Source: Amycolatopsis orientalis DSM 43388 (GTDB taxonomy: Bacteria; Actinomycetota; Actinomycetes; Mycobacteriales; Pseudonocardiaceae). Taken from it: a stretch of DNA of 64,000 nucleotides. This document shows, in pieces, positions 17,074 to 26,423 of this stretch. Under the pieces are notes generated by a model. The model ran no database searches. It was not told the origin of the DNA and saw only the letters and a program-made list of their open reading frames with translations. A program made the translations under genes and the position numbers. Location: positions 1-64,000 of the forward strand of contig NZ_ASXG01000026.1 in NCBI RefSeq assembly GCF_000411975.1, read 5' to 3'. The stretch's first letter is position 1, and every line of letters starts with the position of its first letter.

Positions 17074-17756
17074 GCCGGGCGCACCACGTAGCCGACGCCG
17101 CGCACGGTGTGGATCAGCTCGTCCGCGCCGGCCTTCTCCAGTTTCCGGCGCAGGTAGCCGATGTAGACCGCGAGGTTCTTCGATTCCGGGCCGAATTCGT
17201 ACCCCCAGATCCGCTGGTGGATCGTGCCGCGGTCGAGCACGATCCCGGCGTTGCGCACCAGCAGCTCCAGCAGGTCGAATTCGGTTTTCGACAGCACCGC
17301 CTCGGTGTCTCGCCACCACACCCGGCGCGCTCCGGTGTCCACCGCCAGCCCGCCCAGCCGCAGCACGCGCTGGGCCTGCTCGCCCGGATCGGCGCTGCGC
17401 CGCAGCAGCGCGCGCAACCGGGCGAGCAGTTCGTCCAGCTCGAACGGTTTCGGCAGGTAGTCGTCGGCCCCCGCGTCCAGTCCGGCGACCCGGTCGGCGG
17501 TCTCGACGCGCGCGGTCAGCATCAGCACCGGGGTGCGGTCGCCGCCCGCGCGCAGCACCCGGCACACGCCGAGCCCGTCGACGCCCGGCATCATCACGTC
17601 GACGATCAGCACGTCGAATTCCTCGCTCCGCGCGAGCGCGAGCGCCTCGGCGCCGTCGCCGACTTCGCTGACGCGATAGCCCTCCAGTTCGAGCGCGCGG
17701 ACCAGCGACTCCCGGATAGCCCGGTCGTCGTCCGCCAGCAGAACGCGGTTCGCCAT
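17070..17756 (-). CDS. MprA-like response regulator (OmpR family)
   Basis: A response regulator of 228 residues. The receiver domain has acidic DDD near residue 9, the phospho-acceptor Asp in IVDVMMPG near 53 and Lys in LPKPFE near 103. A winged-helix DNA-binding domain spans about residues 130-226 (RTxHQRIWG-like region and VRGVGYV). It is paired with the downstream kinase through a 4-base overlap. It probably controls envelope-stress genes, by analogy with MprA. Confidence 0.9.
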   Translation of the reverse strand: MANRVLLADDDRAIRESLVRALELEGYRVSEVGDGAEALALARSEEFDVLIVDVMMPGVDGLGVCRVLRAGGDRTPVLMLTARVETADRVAGLDAGADDYLPKPFELDELLARLRALLRRSADPGEQAQRVLRLGGLAVDTGARRVWWRDTEAVLSKTEFDLLELLVRNAGIVLDRGTIHQRIWGYEFGPESKNLAVYIGYLRRKLEKAGADELIHTVRGVGYVVRPA

Positions 17757-17786
17757 GCCGCCATCATGCCCCTCGGGCGTCCGGGG

Positions 17787-18371
17787 TCACGGCAGCGGAC
17801 GCGTCCCGGGCACCACCCATTCCCGGTCCACCCGGCCGCCGGCCGCGACCAGCACCGCCAGCCCGCCGCGCTCCCCGTCCGACCAGGTCCCGGCGATGGT
17901 CTGGCGCACCGGGTCCAGCGCCAGCTCGCCGTGCCACGGGTGCGCGTCCTTGGCCAGCACGCGCAATTCCTCGCGGTCCAAGCCGCCTTCGCCCGGGCCG
18001 TCCGGCAGGGCCGACCGGCCGTCCGGCGACGGGATCGTCCAGTTCCGCGAGACCTTGCCGGCAGTGAGCACGCACAGGTCGGCTCCGGTGATGACCACGC
18101 CGTCGCGCCGGGTGACGTCCCAGGTGAAGGCGAGCCGGTCGGTGCCGTCGAGGACGAGAGTGCGCGGGACGAACAAGTTTCCGACCTCGCGCTGGTACTT
18201 CGCGATGAACGCCTCGGCGTCGGCCGGGCCGACCAGCGGGTCGAGGCCGGGCTTGGTGCCGGACCATTGCCGGGCGTCGGCGGTGAGCAGCCGGTGCGCG
18301 AGCGAGGCGTCCTCGTTCCACATGCGGCACCAGAGGGCGGGGATTTCTTCCGGGTTCAGTTCGTTTGCCAT
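17787..18371 (-). CDS. SnoaL/NTF2-like domain protein
   Basis: A protein of 194 residues. The first 115 residues look like an NTF2/SnoaL fold of the actinobacterial kind (IPALWCRMWNED, then ADARQWSG and FTWDVTRRDGVVITGADLCVL). The last 70 residues are a divergent extension. Function is unknown; such proteins can be small-molecule isomerases or binding proteins. It is followed by the MprAB-like genes and preceded by a WYL regulator on the same strand, 64 bp away, which may control it. Confidence 0.65.
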   Translation of the reverse strand: MANELNPEEIPALWCRMWNEDASLAHRLLTADARQWSGTKPGLDPLVGPADAEAFIAKYQREVGNLFVPRTLVLDGTDRLAFTWDVTRRDGVVITGADLCVLTAGKVSRNWTIPSPDGRSALPDGPGEGGLDREELRVLAKDAHPWHGELALDPVRQTIAGTWSDGERGGLAVLVAAGGRVDREWVVPGTRPLP

Positions 18372-18435
18372 GCGAAAACGATCGCGGGCGCCGGCGACAC
18401 CGTCCTGTCGGTGTTTTCCCGCCGCGTGGCGCAGG

Positions 18436-19128
18436 TCACTCGCCGAGCGGGCGGGCGGAGATCCGGGCGAGTTCGGCGTCGAGGTCGACCTCGCGGCGCT
18501 CGACGTGGTCGCCGGTCAGCGCGAGGGCGCGGATCCGGGCCAGCAGAAAGCCGCGGACCGCTTCGCGCAGGCGGCACCAGCCGAGCACGTACCAGCCCGC
18601 CGGACCCCACAACAGGCCCAGCGGCTCGACGTCGCGTTCTGTCTCCTGGCCCTTGGCGTCCGCATACGACAGCCGGAGGACGCGCCGCGCGGCCAGCGCG
18701 GTGAGGATCAGTCCGCTGTGGACAGCCGGCGGTTCGGGCTCGCCGACCCGATGCAGCCGCGCGGCGAGGTGCTGTTCGGCGTCGCGGACGTCGGCCGGGA
18801 GCCGCGCGAGCACCTTGCGCGCCGCCGATTCCGCCGCGCCCGCGAAGGGCGAGCCGGCCGCCGAGCGCAACGCGACGGTGATCGCGATGGCTTCCTCCGG
18901 CGTGAGCGTGAGCGGCGGCAGGGTCCGTTCGCGGTCGAGCCCGTAGCCGCCGGTCCGGCCGGTCTCGGTCCAGATCGGGACGCCTGCCTCCCGCAGCGCG
19001 CCCAGATCGCGCTCGATCGTGCGCACGCTGACCTCGAACCGGGACGCGAGCCACGCCGCGGTCCGGGTGCGCGGCGCGACCGCCCGGAGCTCCTCGACAA
19101 GTGCGTACAGCCGGTCCGTGCGATTCAC
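18436..19128 (-). CDS. HTH/WYL-domain transcriptional regulator
   Basis: A protein of 230 residues. An N-terminal DeoR-like HTH spans about residues 5-60 (TRTAAWLASRFEVSVRTIERDL). A C-terminal WYL ligand-sensing domain spans about 130-210, with the GWYVLGWCRLR core. This family usually has a few local targets, so the SnoaL-like gene downstream is a plausible one. Confidence 0.86.
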   Translation of the reverse strand: MNRTDRLYALVEELRAVAPRTRTAAWLASRFEVSVRTIERDLGALREAGVPIWTETGRTGGYGLDRERTLPPLTLTPEEAIAITVALRSAAGSPFAGAAESAARKVLARLPADVRDAEQHLAARLHRVGEPEPPAVHSGLILTALAARRVLRLSYADAKGQETERDVEPLGLLWGPAGWYVLGWCRLREAVRGFLLARIRALALTGDHVERREVDLDAELARISARPLGE

Positions 19129-19272
19129 CCGGCCAGCCTACGGACCTGCGCCTCCTCACCCGATCGGGTGGCTTTCCCGGCGACCGCCGTCACGAAGGCC
19201 GACCCGCGCTGTTCCGTTCGCGGGAGCCGCGACCGGCGCCGGTCCGTCCTGTGGAGGGCGGCGGACCGGCGT

Positions 19273-19304
19273 GGTCCCCTCGTTCGTCGGGGGACGAGGG
19301 GACC
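19273..19304. promoter_or_regulatory. Perfect hairpin in a divergent intergenic region
   Basis: GGTCCCCTCGT at 19273-19283 pairs perfectly with ACGAGGGGACC at 19294-19304 around a 10-base loop. It lies between the divergent WYL and MerR genes, where a terminator is not expected. It may act in the long leader of the WYL gene. Confidence 0.55.
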
Positions 19305-19357
19305 GCCGGGGCGGGTCGGCGCAGGGGGCCGGCCCGTTCCCGGCCCGGCGGGGACAC

Positions 19358-19388
19358 TTGACTCTCACACCGTGTCAGAGCGTGTGCT
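19358..19388 (+). promoter_or_regulatory. MerR-type operator/promoter with 19-bp spacer
   Basis: The minus-35 box TTGACT at 19358 is followed by the near-perfect palindrome CTCTCACAC-C-GTGTCAGAG (19362-19380). A possible minus-10 lies at 19383, giving the long 19-bp spacing typical of MerR-controlled promoters. The MerR gene starts at 19398, so autoregulation is likely. Confidence 0.72.
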
Positions 19389-19397
19389 GGGGAGGTC

Positions 19398-20225
19398 ATG
19401 TTCACCATCGGAGAATTCGCCCGCCACGGCCGGGTGTCGGTCCGCATGCTGCGGCATTACGACGCGCTCGGCCTGCTGCGGCCCGCTGAGGTCGACCCGC
19501 ACACCGGCTACCGGCGCTACACCGCCGGGCAGCTGGCCGCGCTGAACCGGATCGTCGCGCTCAAGGAGCTCGGCTTCGGGCTCGGCGAGGTCGCCGCGCT
19601 GCTGGACGAGCAGGTCACGCCCGAGCACGTGCGCGGCATGCTGACCCTGCGCCGGGCCGAGCTGGCCGAACGCGTGGCCGCCGACCGGCTCCGGCTGGCC
19701 GAGGTCGAGGCGAGACTCCGCACCCTGGAAAGCGAGCACGCCATGCCGGACACCGAAATCGTCGTCAAGGACCTCCCCGCGACCCCCGTCGTGCGGCTCA
19801 CCGCGACCGTCGACAGCTTCTCCCCCGACGCGATCAGCCCGGTCCTGCGCCCGCTGTGCGCGGAGCTCGGCCGGCGGCTGGAAGGCTCCGACGCCACCCC
19901 GGCCGGACCGCTGACCTGCTACTACGAGAAGCCCGCCGGCGAGGACGACCCGGTCGTCGTGCACGCCGCGCTCCCGGTCTCCGGAACCGTCGCCGAGCCG
20001 AACGGCCTGGAACTGGCCGAACTGCCCGCCGCCCGCGCCGCGACCCTGGTCCACCACGGCCCGGCGAGCGGTTTCCTCGCCGGATACCAGCAACTCGCCC
20101 GCTGGACCGACGAGCACGGCTTCCGCGCGGACGGCTTCCCCTGCGAGGTCTATCTGCACACTTCCGACGACGAGAACGAATGGGTCGTCGAACTGCGCGA
20201 GCCCTTCGCCGAGCAGCCGCGCTGA
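19398..20225 (+). CDS. MerR-family regulator with GyrI-like effector domain
   Basis: A protein of 275 residues. The N-terminal MerR winged helix is at residues 1-70 (FTIGEFARHGRVSVRMLRHYD), followed by a coiled dimer helix near 80-118. A GyrI/BmrR-like small-molecule domain spans about 125-270. There are no metal-binding cysteines at MerR positions, so it should sense an organic ligand such as a drug. GGGGAGG precedes ATG 19398. An operator of the right type is directly upstream. Confidence 0.88.
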   Translation: MFTIGEFARHGRVSVRMLRHYDALGLLRPAEVDPHTGYRRYTAGQLAALNRIVALKELGFGLGEVAALLDEQVTPEHVRGMLTLRRAELAERVAADRLRLAEVEARLRTLESEHAMPDTEIVVKDLPATPVVRLTATVDSFSPDAISPVLRPLCAELGRRLEGSDATPAGPLTCYYEKPAGEDDPVVVHAALPVSGTVAEPNGLELAELPAARAATLVHHGPASGFLAGYQQLARWTDEHGFRADGFPCEVYLHTSDDENEWVVELREPFAEQPR

Positions 20226-20307
20226 CCGGCCAAGACCCGACCTTCGGCGGTTGCGCCGCCGCCCGTTCGAGGGGCGAATGGGTGGGGACGACCCGAGGAG
20301 GACGCAG

Positions 20308-21237
20308 GTGTTCTCGACAGGTCCCGGCACCCAGCCGGACCGGCTCGCCGACGCATTGGCCGACGGCCCGTTCAGCCGTGCGCTGACCCTGGCCATCGAC
20401 CGCAGCGGGCTCGGCCTCGACCGGCTCCGGGACCGGCTCGCCGCGGCGGGCGCGGCGGTCAGCACCACGACGCTCAGCTACTGGCGGACCGGGCGCACCG
20501 TGCCCGCCCGCGCCCGCTCGCGCGTCGCGGTGCGGATCCTCGAAGGCGTGCTCGACCTGCCGCCGGGCTCGCTCACCGGGCTGATCGAGCGCGCTCCGGA
20601 ACCGCCGCCGGTCCCGGTCGTGCGCTGGGAACGGCTGTGGGGACGCCGCAACGCCGTGCTGCGGGTGCTGAACTCGTTCGAGACCGCGTACCGGACATCG
20701 CTGGTGGTCGTGAGCCTGCACGAGGCCGTGCACGTGGGCCCGGACCGGCGGCTGCACCGGCTGGAGGTGCGCGAGGTCCTCCGCGCGACCGAGGACGACA
20801 CGCACATCCGGCTGGTCACCGCGCACGGCGTCGGCCCCGGCTGCCCGCCGCGGCTCGTGCGGACCCGCTACTGCTCGCCCGGGCGCACGGAAAGCCTCGC
20901 CGAGGAGGGGTTCACGGTGGCCGAACTTGTCCTCGGCCGAGGGCTGGACCGGGGCGAAACCGCGATCGCCGAGTACGAATTCGAGTTCACCGACGACCGC
21001 CCGGACTGGTCGTACGAACGCCGGTTCCGCAACGCCGTGCACGAACACCTGCTGGAACTGCACTTCGCGCCCGGCTGCGAGCCGCGGGCCTGCCACGCCT
21101 ACCGGCTCGACTCCCCCGCCGGACCGGAGACGACCGTCGCCGACCTGCCGATCACCGAAGGCCTCCCCGCGCACGTCGTGTCCGCGGCGGTCACTCCGGG
21201 GATCCTCGGCCTGCGCTGGCACTGGGACGCGCCATGA
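20308..21237 (+). CDS. HTH (XRE-like) regulator, uncharacterised
   Basis: A protein of 309 residues. The first 80 contain an XRE-like HTH (ALTLAIDRSGLGLDRLRDRL, then TTTLSYWRTGRTVPARARS). The rest, about 110-305, is a conserved-looking soluble domain without a motif I can name. GTG 20308 was chosen because GAGGAGG lies at 20295-20301; the ATG at 20278 is an alternative. Function is unknown. Confidence 0.68.
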   Translation: MFSTGPGTQPDRLADALADGPFSRALTLAIDRSGLGLDRLRDRLAAAGAAVSTTTLSYWRTGRTVPARARSRVAVRILEGVLDLPPGSLTGLIERAPEPPPVPVVRWERLWGRRNAVLRVLNSFETAYRTSLVVVSLHEAVHVGPDRRLHRLEVREVLRATEDDTHIRLVTAHGVGPGCPPRLVRTRYCSPGRTESLAEEGFTVAELVLGRGLDRGETAIAEYEFEFTDDRPDWSYERRFRNAVHEHLLELHFAPGCEPRACHAYRLDSPAGPETTVADLPITEGLPAHVVSAAVTPGILGLRWHWDAP

Positions 21238-21244
21238 TGGACGC

Positions 21245-21622
21245 ATGGAATCGACGCGGATCGACCGCTGGCTCTGGGCGGTCCGGCTGACCAAGACGCG
21301 CGCCGACGCCGCGGCCGCCTGCCGGGGCGGGCACGTGCGGGTGAACGACCGCCCGGCGAAACCGGCGACGACGGTGGTGCCGGGAGACGAGGTTCGGGCC
21401 CGGATCGGGACGACGACGCGCGTGGTCGAGGTCGTGCAGGTGATCCAGAAACGAGTCGGCGCGGCCGTCGCGGCGACCTGTCTCATCGACCGCACCCCGA
21501 AGCCGCCGCCGGAAGCCGCGATCCCGGTCGCGCGCCGCGAGCGCGGCGCGGGCCGCCCGACGAAGCGGGAACGCCGGGTGCTGGACGAATTCCGCCGCTG
21601 GCAGGGTTCGGAAGCGCCCTGA
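21245..21622 (+). CDS. S4-domain RNA-binding protein (Hsp15/HslR type)
   Basis: A protein of 125 residues. The S4 domain at residues 4-65 (RIDRWLWAVRLTKTRADAAAAC, GHVRVN, PGDEV) is the RNA-binding fold of heat-shock protein 15, which rescues stalled 50S subunits in E. coli. The Arg/Lys-rich tail (GAGRPTKRERR) is also typical. The TGA stop abuts the ctaD stop on the other strand with no space. Confidence 0.88.
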   Translation: MESTRIDRWLWAVRLTKTRADAAAACRGGHVRVNDRPAKPATTVVPGDEVRARIGTTTRVVEVVQVIQKRVGAAVAATCLIDRTPKPPPEAAIPVARRERGAGRPTKRERRVLDEFRRWQGSEAP

Positions 21623-23329
21623 TCAGGCCTCCGACTTCTCCGTCGGCCGGCGTCCCCAGTGGACGTGCTGCTCGTCCCGCATCCGCTCCACCGCCTCCGG
21701 ATAGTGCAGTTCGAAAGCAGGCCGTTCGGAACGGATCCGCGGCAGTTCGGTGAAATTATGCCGCGGCGGCGGGCACGACGTGGCCCATTCCAGGGAATTG
21801 CCGAAGCCCCACGGGTCGTCCACGTTCACCCGCTCGCCGTACCGGTAGCTCTTCACCACGTTCCAGATGAACGGCAGCACCGAGGCGCCGAGAATGAACG
21901 CGCCGATGGTGGAAATCGTGTTCAACAAGGTGAAACCGTCGCTGCGCAGGTAATCCGCGTACCGCCGCGGCATCCCTTCCGCGCCGAGCCAGTGCTGCAC
22001 CAGGAACGTCGTGTGGAAGCCGATGAACGTGGTCCAGAAATGCCATTTGGCGAGCGATTCGTCGAGCATCCGGCCGGTCATCTTCGGGAACCAGAAATAG
22101 ATCCCGGCGAACGTGGCGAACACGATCGTGCCGAACAGCACGTAGTGGAAGTGTGCGACGACGAAATAGGTGTCGGTGATGTGGAAGTCCAGCGCGGGCG
22201 CGGCCAGCAGCACTCCGGTCAGCCCGCCGAGCAGGAACGTGACCAGGAACCCGACCGACCACAGCATCGGCGATTCGAACGACAGCGTCCCCTTCCACAT
22301 CGTGCCGATCCAGTTGAAGAACTTCAGCCCGGTCGGCACCGCGATCAGGAACGTCATGATCGAGAAGAACGGCAGCAGCACCGCGCCGGTGGCGAACATG
22401 TGGTGCGCCCACACCGTCGCGGAAAGCCCGGTGATGCCGACCGTCGCGAACACCATCAGCCGGTAGCCGTAAAGCGGTTTCCGGCTGAACACCGGAATGA
22501 TCTCGGTGACGATCCCGAAATACGGCAGCGCGACGATGTACACCTCGGGATGGCCGAAGAACCAGAACAGGTGCTGCCAGAGGATCGCGCCCCCGTTGGC
22601 CGGGTCGAAAACGTGCGCGCCGAGCCTCCGGTCGGCCTCCAGCGCGAACAGCGCGGCGGTGAGGATCGGGAACGCGATCAGCACCAGAATACCGGTGAAA
22701 AGGATGTTCCAGGTGAAAAGCGGCATCCGGAACATGGTCATTCCCGGCGCGCGCAGGCACAGGATCGTGGTGGTCATGTTGACCGCGCCGAGAATGGTTC
22801 CGAGACCGGACACGATGAGACCCATGATCCACAGATCGCCGCCGGTGCCGGGGCTGTGCACCGCGTCGGACAACGGAGTGTAAGCGGTCCAGCCGAAGTC
22901 CGGGGCCCCGGCCGGGGTCAGGAACGCGCTCAGCACGATCAATCCGCCGAAAAGGTACAGCCAGTAGGAAAACGCGTTCAGCCGCGGGAAGGCCACGTCC
23001 GGCGAACCGATCTGCAGCGGCAGCACGAAGTTGGCGAATCCGAACACATTCGGCGTCGCGTAGAGCAGGAGCATGATCGTGCCGTGCATGGTGAACAGCT
23101 GGTTGTACTGCTCCTGCGACAGGAATTGCAGCCCCGGCTGAGCCAGTTCGCCGCGCATCAGCAGCGCCATCGCGCCGCCGACGAGGAAGAAGGCGAACGA
23201 CGTGCCGAGGTAGAGCAGCCCGATCTGCTTGTGGTCGGTGGTGCGCAGGATGCCCAGCAGCACCGAGCCCTTTTTGCCCCGGCGAGGCGCCTCGGCGATC
23301 ACCACTGGCCGCGGCTTCAGCTGCGTCAT
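21623..23329 (-). CDS. ctaD: Cytochrome c oxidase subunit I (CtaD-type)
   Basis: A haem-copper oxidase subunit of 568 residues with about 12 TMs. Haem and copper ligands are visible: MHGTIM, the [11 protein letters not shown]is-Glu-Tyr crosslink region, AHHMF and [12 protein letters not shown] 23329 follows GGAGGTCGGTC. Subunits II and III and the bc1 genes are not nearby, so it is probably an extra copy of subunit I that joins subunits encoded elsewhere. Small membrane proteins follow upstream on the same strand, an arrangement I do not recognise as a standard oxidase operon. Confidence 0.93.
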   Translation of the reverse strand: MTQLKPRPVVIAEAPRRGKKGSVLLGILRTTDHKQIGLLYLGTSFAFFLVGGAMALLMRGELAQPGLQFLSQEQYNQLFTMHGTIMLLLYATPNVFGFANFVLPLQIGSPDVAFPRLNAFSYWLYLFGGLIVLSAFLTPAGAPDFGWTAYTPLSDAVHSPGTGGDLWIMGLIVSGLGTILGAVNMTTTILCLRAPGMTMFRMPLFTWNILFTGILVLIAFPILTAALFALEADRRLGAHVFDPANGGAILWQHLFWFFGHPEVYIVALPYFGIVTEIIPVFSRKPLYGYRLMVFATVGITGLSATVWAHHMFATGAVLLPFFSIMTFLIAVPTGLKFFNWIGTMWKGTLSFESPMLWSVGFLVTFLLGGLTGVLLAAPALDFHITDTYFVVAHFHYVLFGTIVFATFAGIYFWFPKMTGRMLDESLAKWHFWTTFIGFHTTFLVQHWLGAEGMPRRYADYLRSDGFTLLNTISTIGAFILGASVLPFIWNVVKSYRYGERVNVDDPWGFGNSLEWATSCPPPRHNFTELPRIRSERPAFELHYPEAVERMRDEQHVHWGRRPTEKSEA

Positions 23330-23431
23330 GACCGACCTCCCGCGCACCCGACTGTTGCCGGGCAGCCGACAGCCGCCCGGCCTCACCCGCGCCGGGTAAC
23401 CGGCCCCCGCGCGCGGCAAACTTCGGCTTTC

Positions 23432-23683
23432 TCAGCCGTCCCGGCGATACGGCAGCCGCCCGTTCGCCAGCGTCGCCCCGAAGACGACGGCCGCGCCGAG
23501 CACCAGCAACACCGCGCCGGCCGCGGGTGCGGACGCCCACCACACCACGCCGGACGCGGCCACCAGCCAGGCGCCGGCGAGCGCCTCCTTGCGGGCCGGC
23601 GGGGCCGCCTTGCGCGCACGCAACCCCGCGCTGCCCAAGGCGAGCACGCCGACCGCGAGGACCGCCAGCACCGGCCAGTACAT
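23432..23683 (-). CDS. Small membrane protein, unknown
   Basis: A protein of 83 residues with two or three hydrophobic helices (residues 2-20, 35-50, 55-70) and a basic end. I do not recognise it. AAGGAGG directly abuts ATG 23683, so GTG 23671, 12 bases later, may be the real start. It lies 5 bp after the SPW-repeat gene and before ctaD on the same strand. Confidence 0.6.
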   Translation of the reverse strand: MYWPVLAVLAVGVLALGSAGLRARKAAPPARKEALAGAWLVAASGVVWWASAPAAGAVLLVLGAAVVFGATLANGRLPYRRDG

Positions 23684-23688
23684 CCTCC

Positions 23689-24114
23689 TTACTCCCGGAA
23701 TTCGCCGCGGTGCCTGCGGTAGGCGACGGTCACCGAGATCACCGAGAAAATCGCCAGCAGCACGCCGACGATCAGCGAATTCGTGCGGACCGCGTCGCGA
23801 TGGCCGTCGACCGGGTAGCCGAACGCGAAGGGCGCGGCGATGAGCCAGAACCCGATCGCGACGTTGACCAGCCCCAGCCAGCGCGCCCGTTCCGGCAGGC
23901 CGAACCGGACCAGCGCGACCGCCGCCACGGCGATCCCGCACGCCAGGCTGTTCCAGAAACCGGCCGTCGCGGACAGCGTGAAGGAGTAGCTGTACGCGAA
24001 CGCCGCGATCACCAGCCACGCGCCGGCCAGGAACTCGGCGGTGAGCGGCAGCCTGCTCTCCCGCAGTTTCTGGTCCCGCGGCGTCAACGCGGTGAGCGTC
24101 ATGCTCATCTTCAT
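23689..24114 (-). CDS. SPW-repeat membrane protein
   Basis: A protein of 141 residues with four TM segments in two pairs. Repeated motifs (GAWLVIAAFAYSYSF, then GFWLIAAPFAFGY) with Trp and Pro in the helices match SPW-repeat proteins. Function is unknown. It is in the same-strand run with a YaaH-like transporter upstream and ctaD downstream. Confidence 0.68.
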   Translation of the reverse strand: MKMSMTLTALTPRDQKLRESRLPLTAEFLAGAWLVIAAFAYSYSFTLSATAGFWNSLACGIAVAAVALVRFGLPERARWLGLVNVAIGFWLIAAPFAFGYPVDGHRDAVRTNSLIVGVLLAIFSVISVTVAYRRHRGEFRE

Positions 24115-24138
24115 CGGTCGGTCACCTCCTCGCCGGGG

Positions 24139-24903
24139 CTACTGCCCGGCCTTGATTCCCGGCTCTCCGTGGTCGAACTGGATCGCCTGGTGCAACGGCA
24201 CCGTCGTGGTCCGGGCGGGCCGCGGAGCGCGCAGGCCCATCGGCAGCAGCACCCGGTGATGCGCCGCTTCGAGCACCATCGCGCTGCACGCGTACCAGGC
24301 CAGCACCGCCGAGGCGAGCAGGAAGTACGCGGCGATCGTGCGCACGACGCCGACGTCGCCGATCAGGCCGATCGCCAGCAGCGTCGCCCCGGCGGCGAGG
24401 ATCGCGAGCAGCGCGCAGAGCACGAGGCTTTCCGCCAGCGCGGCGAGCGCACCGGTCCAGGTGATCGCCGCGAGCCCGATGAACCAGAAGCCGATCGCGG
24501 CCGCCGCGACCGGGCTCGCCGTCGTCGAGGGCAGCCCGCCGAGGCCGACGAACAGCTGGTACACGCCGTAGCCGAGCCAGAACGCGCCCCACGCCCCGTG
24601 CACGACCGTGGCGAGCGCGTCGCGGGCCCGGTAGGACCACATCCCGGCGAGGAACTGCGCGACGCCGCCGAAGGCGAACGCGAACGGGGCGAGCAGCAGC
24701 GGCGTCGTCGTGCTGTCCCCGAACCAGCCGGCCAGGTTCGCCGCCACCATGAACGTCGACACCGCGAACCCGGCGAGCCCGAGGATCGACGGTGCGGCCA
24801 CCGGGCTCAGATTGATGTGCGTGTGCTCGCGCCAGAACGAATACTCCGCGCCGTCGCCGCCTGCCGGCATCGCGCGGTCGGCCATGTTCATTTCCCGGGT
24901 CAT
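24139..24903 (-). CDS. GPR1/FUN34/YaaH-like membrane transporter
   Basis: A protein of 254 residues. Six TMs fall between about residues 40 and 215, followed by a polar tail. Layout and motifs (FAFGGVAQFLAGMWSYRARDALATVVHGAWGAFW) match the acetate uptake / YaaH family. ATG 24903 follows GAAAGGAG and was preferred over the longer frame. Acetate or another small acid is the likely substrate. The cytosolic end GLRAPRPARTTT is unusually long. Confidence 0.8.
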   Translation of the reverse strand: MTREMNMADRAMPAGGDGAEYSFWREHTHINLSPVAAPSILGLAGFAVSTFMVAANLAGWFGDSTTTPLLLAPFAFAFGGVAQFLAGMWSYRARDALATVVHGAWGAFWLGYGVYQLFVGLGGLPSTTASPVAAAAIGFWFIGLAAITWTGALAALAESLVLCALLAILAAGATLLAIGLIGDVGVVRTIAAYFLLASAVLAWYACSAMVLEAAHHRVLLPMGLRAPRPARTTTVPLHQAIQFDHGEPGIKAGQ

Positions 24904-25100
24904 CTTCGGCTCCTTTCCGCGCCGACCTCCCCTGTGCGCCGCGCGTACCCCGCCGCCGACCTGCGGAACCCTGCCAGCGCTACGCCGAACGAGTGAATTT
25001 CGGCCGGGGGCGCGACCGGCAGTGTCCATTTCGGACCCGACACTCCCCCGCGCGGACGGCGTCCCCGGCGCTGGCGGGTCCGATATGCCAGGGTGTGCGC

Positions 25101-26195
25101 ATGGCGAGCGTCCGCGGTTATCTGTTGTCCTGGACCACTTTGCTGCCGTTGATCGCCCTGGTCCTGCTGGCGCTCACCTGGGGCCGCACGCTGGGCCCGG
25201 TGCCGGTCGCGCTGGTGGCGATCGCGCTGGCGGGCACGGTGCTCGCCGCGGTGCACCACGCCGAGGTCGTCGCGCACCGGGTCGGCGAACCGTACGGGTC
25301 GCTGGTGCTGGCGGTCGCGGTGACGGTGATCGAAGTGGCGCTGATCGTCACGATGATGGCCTCCGGCGGCGAAAAGGCCGAGACGCTGGCGCGCGACACG
25401 GTGTTCGCCGCGGTGATGATCACCACGAACGGCATTGTCGGGCTGTCGCTTCTCCTGGGCGCGCGCCGCTACGGGGAAACGCGGTTCCATCCCGAAGGCA
25501 GCGGCGCGGCGCTGGCCACGGTCGGCACGCTGGCGACGCTGAGCCTCGTGCTGCCGACCTTCACCACGACCACCCCCGGCCCGGCGTTTTCCGCGCCGCA
25601 GCTGGCTTTCGCCGCCGGTGCGTCCCTGATTCTCTACGCCACTTTCGTGATGACGCAGACCGTCCGGCACCGCGATTTCTTCCTCCCGGTCGACCACGAC
25701 GGCGAGACGCGCGAGGAAGAACACGCGGAACCGCCGAGCCCGCAGAAGACCTTGGTGAGCCTCGTGCTGCTGCTCATCGCCCTGGTCGCCGTCGTCGGCC
25801 TGGCGAAGGTCGAATCCCCCGCGATCGAGGCCGGCGTGCGCGCGGCCGGGCTGCCGCAGTCTTTCGTGGGCGTGGTGATCGCCCTGCTGATCCTGGCCCC
25901 GGAAACGCTCGCGGCGGTCCGCGCGGCCCGGCGCGACCGGATGCAGATCAGCCTCAACCTCGCGTACGGCTCCGCGATCGCCAGCATCGGCCTGACCATC
26001 CCGGTCATCGCGCTCGCCTCGGTGTGGCTGACCGGCCCGCTGCTGCTCGGTCTCGGGCCGACGCACATCGTGCTGCTCGCGCTCACCGTGGTGGTCAGCG
26101 TGCTGACGGTGGTGCCGGGGCGCGCGACACGGCTTCAGGGCGGCGTGCATCTGGTGTTGCTGGCGGGTTTCCTGGTGCTGGCGATGAATCCGTGA
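25101..26195 (+). CDS. ChaA-like cation/proton antiporter
   Basis: An integral membrane protein of 364 residues with about 10-11 TMs in two similar halves. The halves hold acidic membrane motifs (VTVIEVALIVTMM near residue 76; LLILAPETLAAVRAARRDRMQISLNLAYGSA near 265). This is the calcium/cation antiporter pattern, ChaA-like. ATG 25101 follows the weak site CAGGGTGTGCGC. It exchanges Ca2+ or Na+/K+ for protons, by family. Confidence 0.86.
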   Translation: MASVRGYLLSWTTLLPLIALVLLALTWGRTLGPVPVALVAIALAGTVLAAVHHAEVVAHRVGEPYGSLVLAVAVTVIEVALIVTMMASGGEKAETLARDTVFAAVMITTNGIVGLSLLLGARRYGETRFHPEGSGAALATVGTLATLSLVLPTFTTTTPGPAFSAPQLAFAAGASLILYATFVMTQTVRHRDFFLPVDHDGETREEEHAEPPSPQKTLVSLVLLLIALVAVVGLAKVESPAIEAGVRAAGLPQSFVGVVIALLILAPETLAAVRAARRDRMQISLNLAYGSAIASIGLTIPVIALASVWLTGPLLLGLGPTHIVLLALTVVVSVLTVVPGRATRLQGGVHLVLLAGFLVLAMNP

Positions 26196-26423
26196 GTCCC
26201 GCGGGTGCTGAGCTGGCCCGGTAGCTCCACTGTGGAGCTGCTCGTGGGCATCCTGGTCCGCGAAACGAGATTCCTCATTCGCTTATGCCTCCGGCGAGCC
26301 GCGGGCGACCGCTGGTGGAGCTGCCTTTCCGTCGCTTCCGGCCAGCGCTGAAGCATCCTCCGTCGCGAGCTGCGCGAGGAAAACGACGCCGGTTTTGTCG
26401 GTGCTGCTCCGTATCCTGGCCCG
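26196..26423. other. Intergenic region with palindrome and possible leaderless promoter
   Basis: It contains the palindrome AGCTCCAC-T-GTGGAGCT at 26223-26239 just after the antiporter. A TATCCT-like minus-10 lies at 26412-26417, six bases before the GTG of the following small ORF. No gene is seen. Confidence 0.45.

Noticed and set aside
15739..17565. One fused regulator-kinase protein of 608 codons
   Set aside because: The first part reads the response regulator in the wrong frame; ATG 17073 with a 4-base overlap gives the normal kinase.
21659..23722. Long plus-strand frame antisense to ctaD
   Set aside because: Gln/Arg/Asp-rich shadow of an unmistakable oxidase gene.
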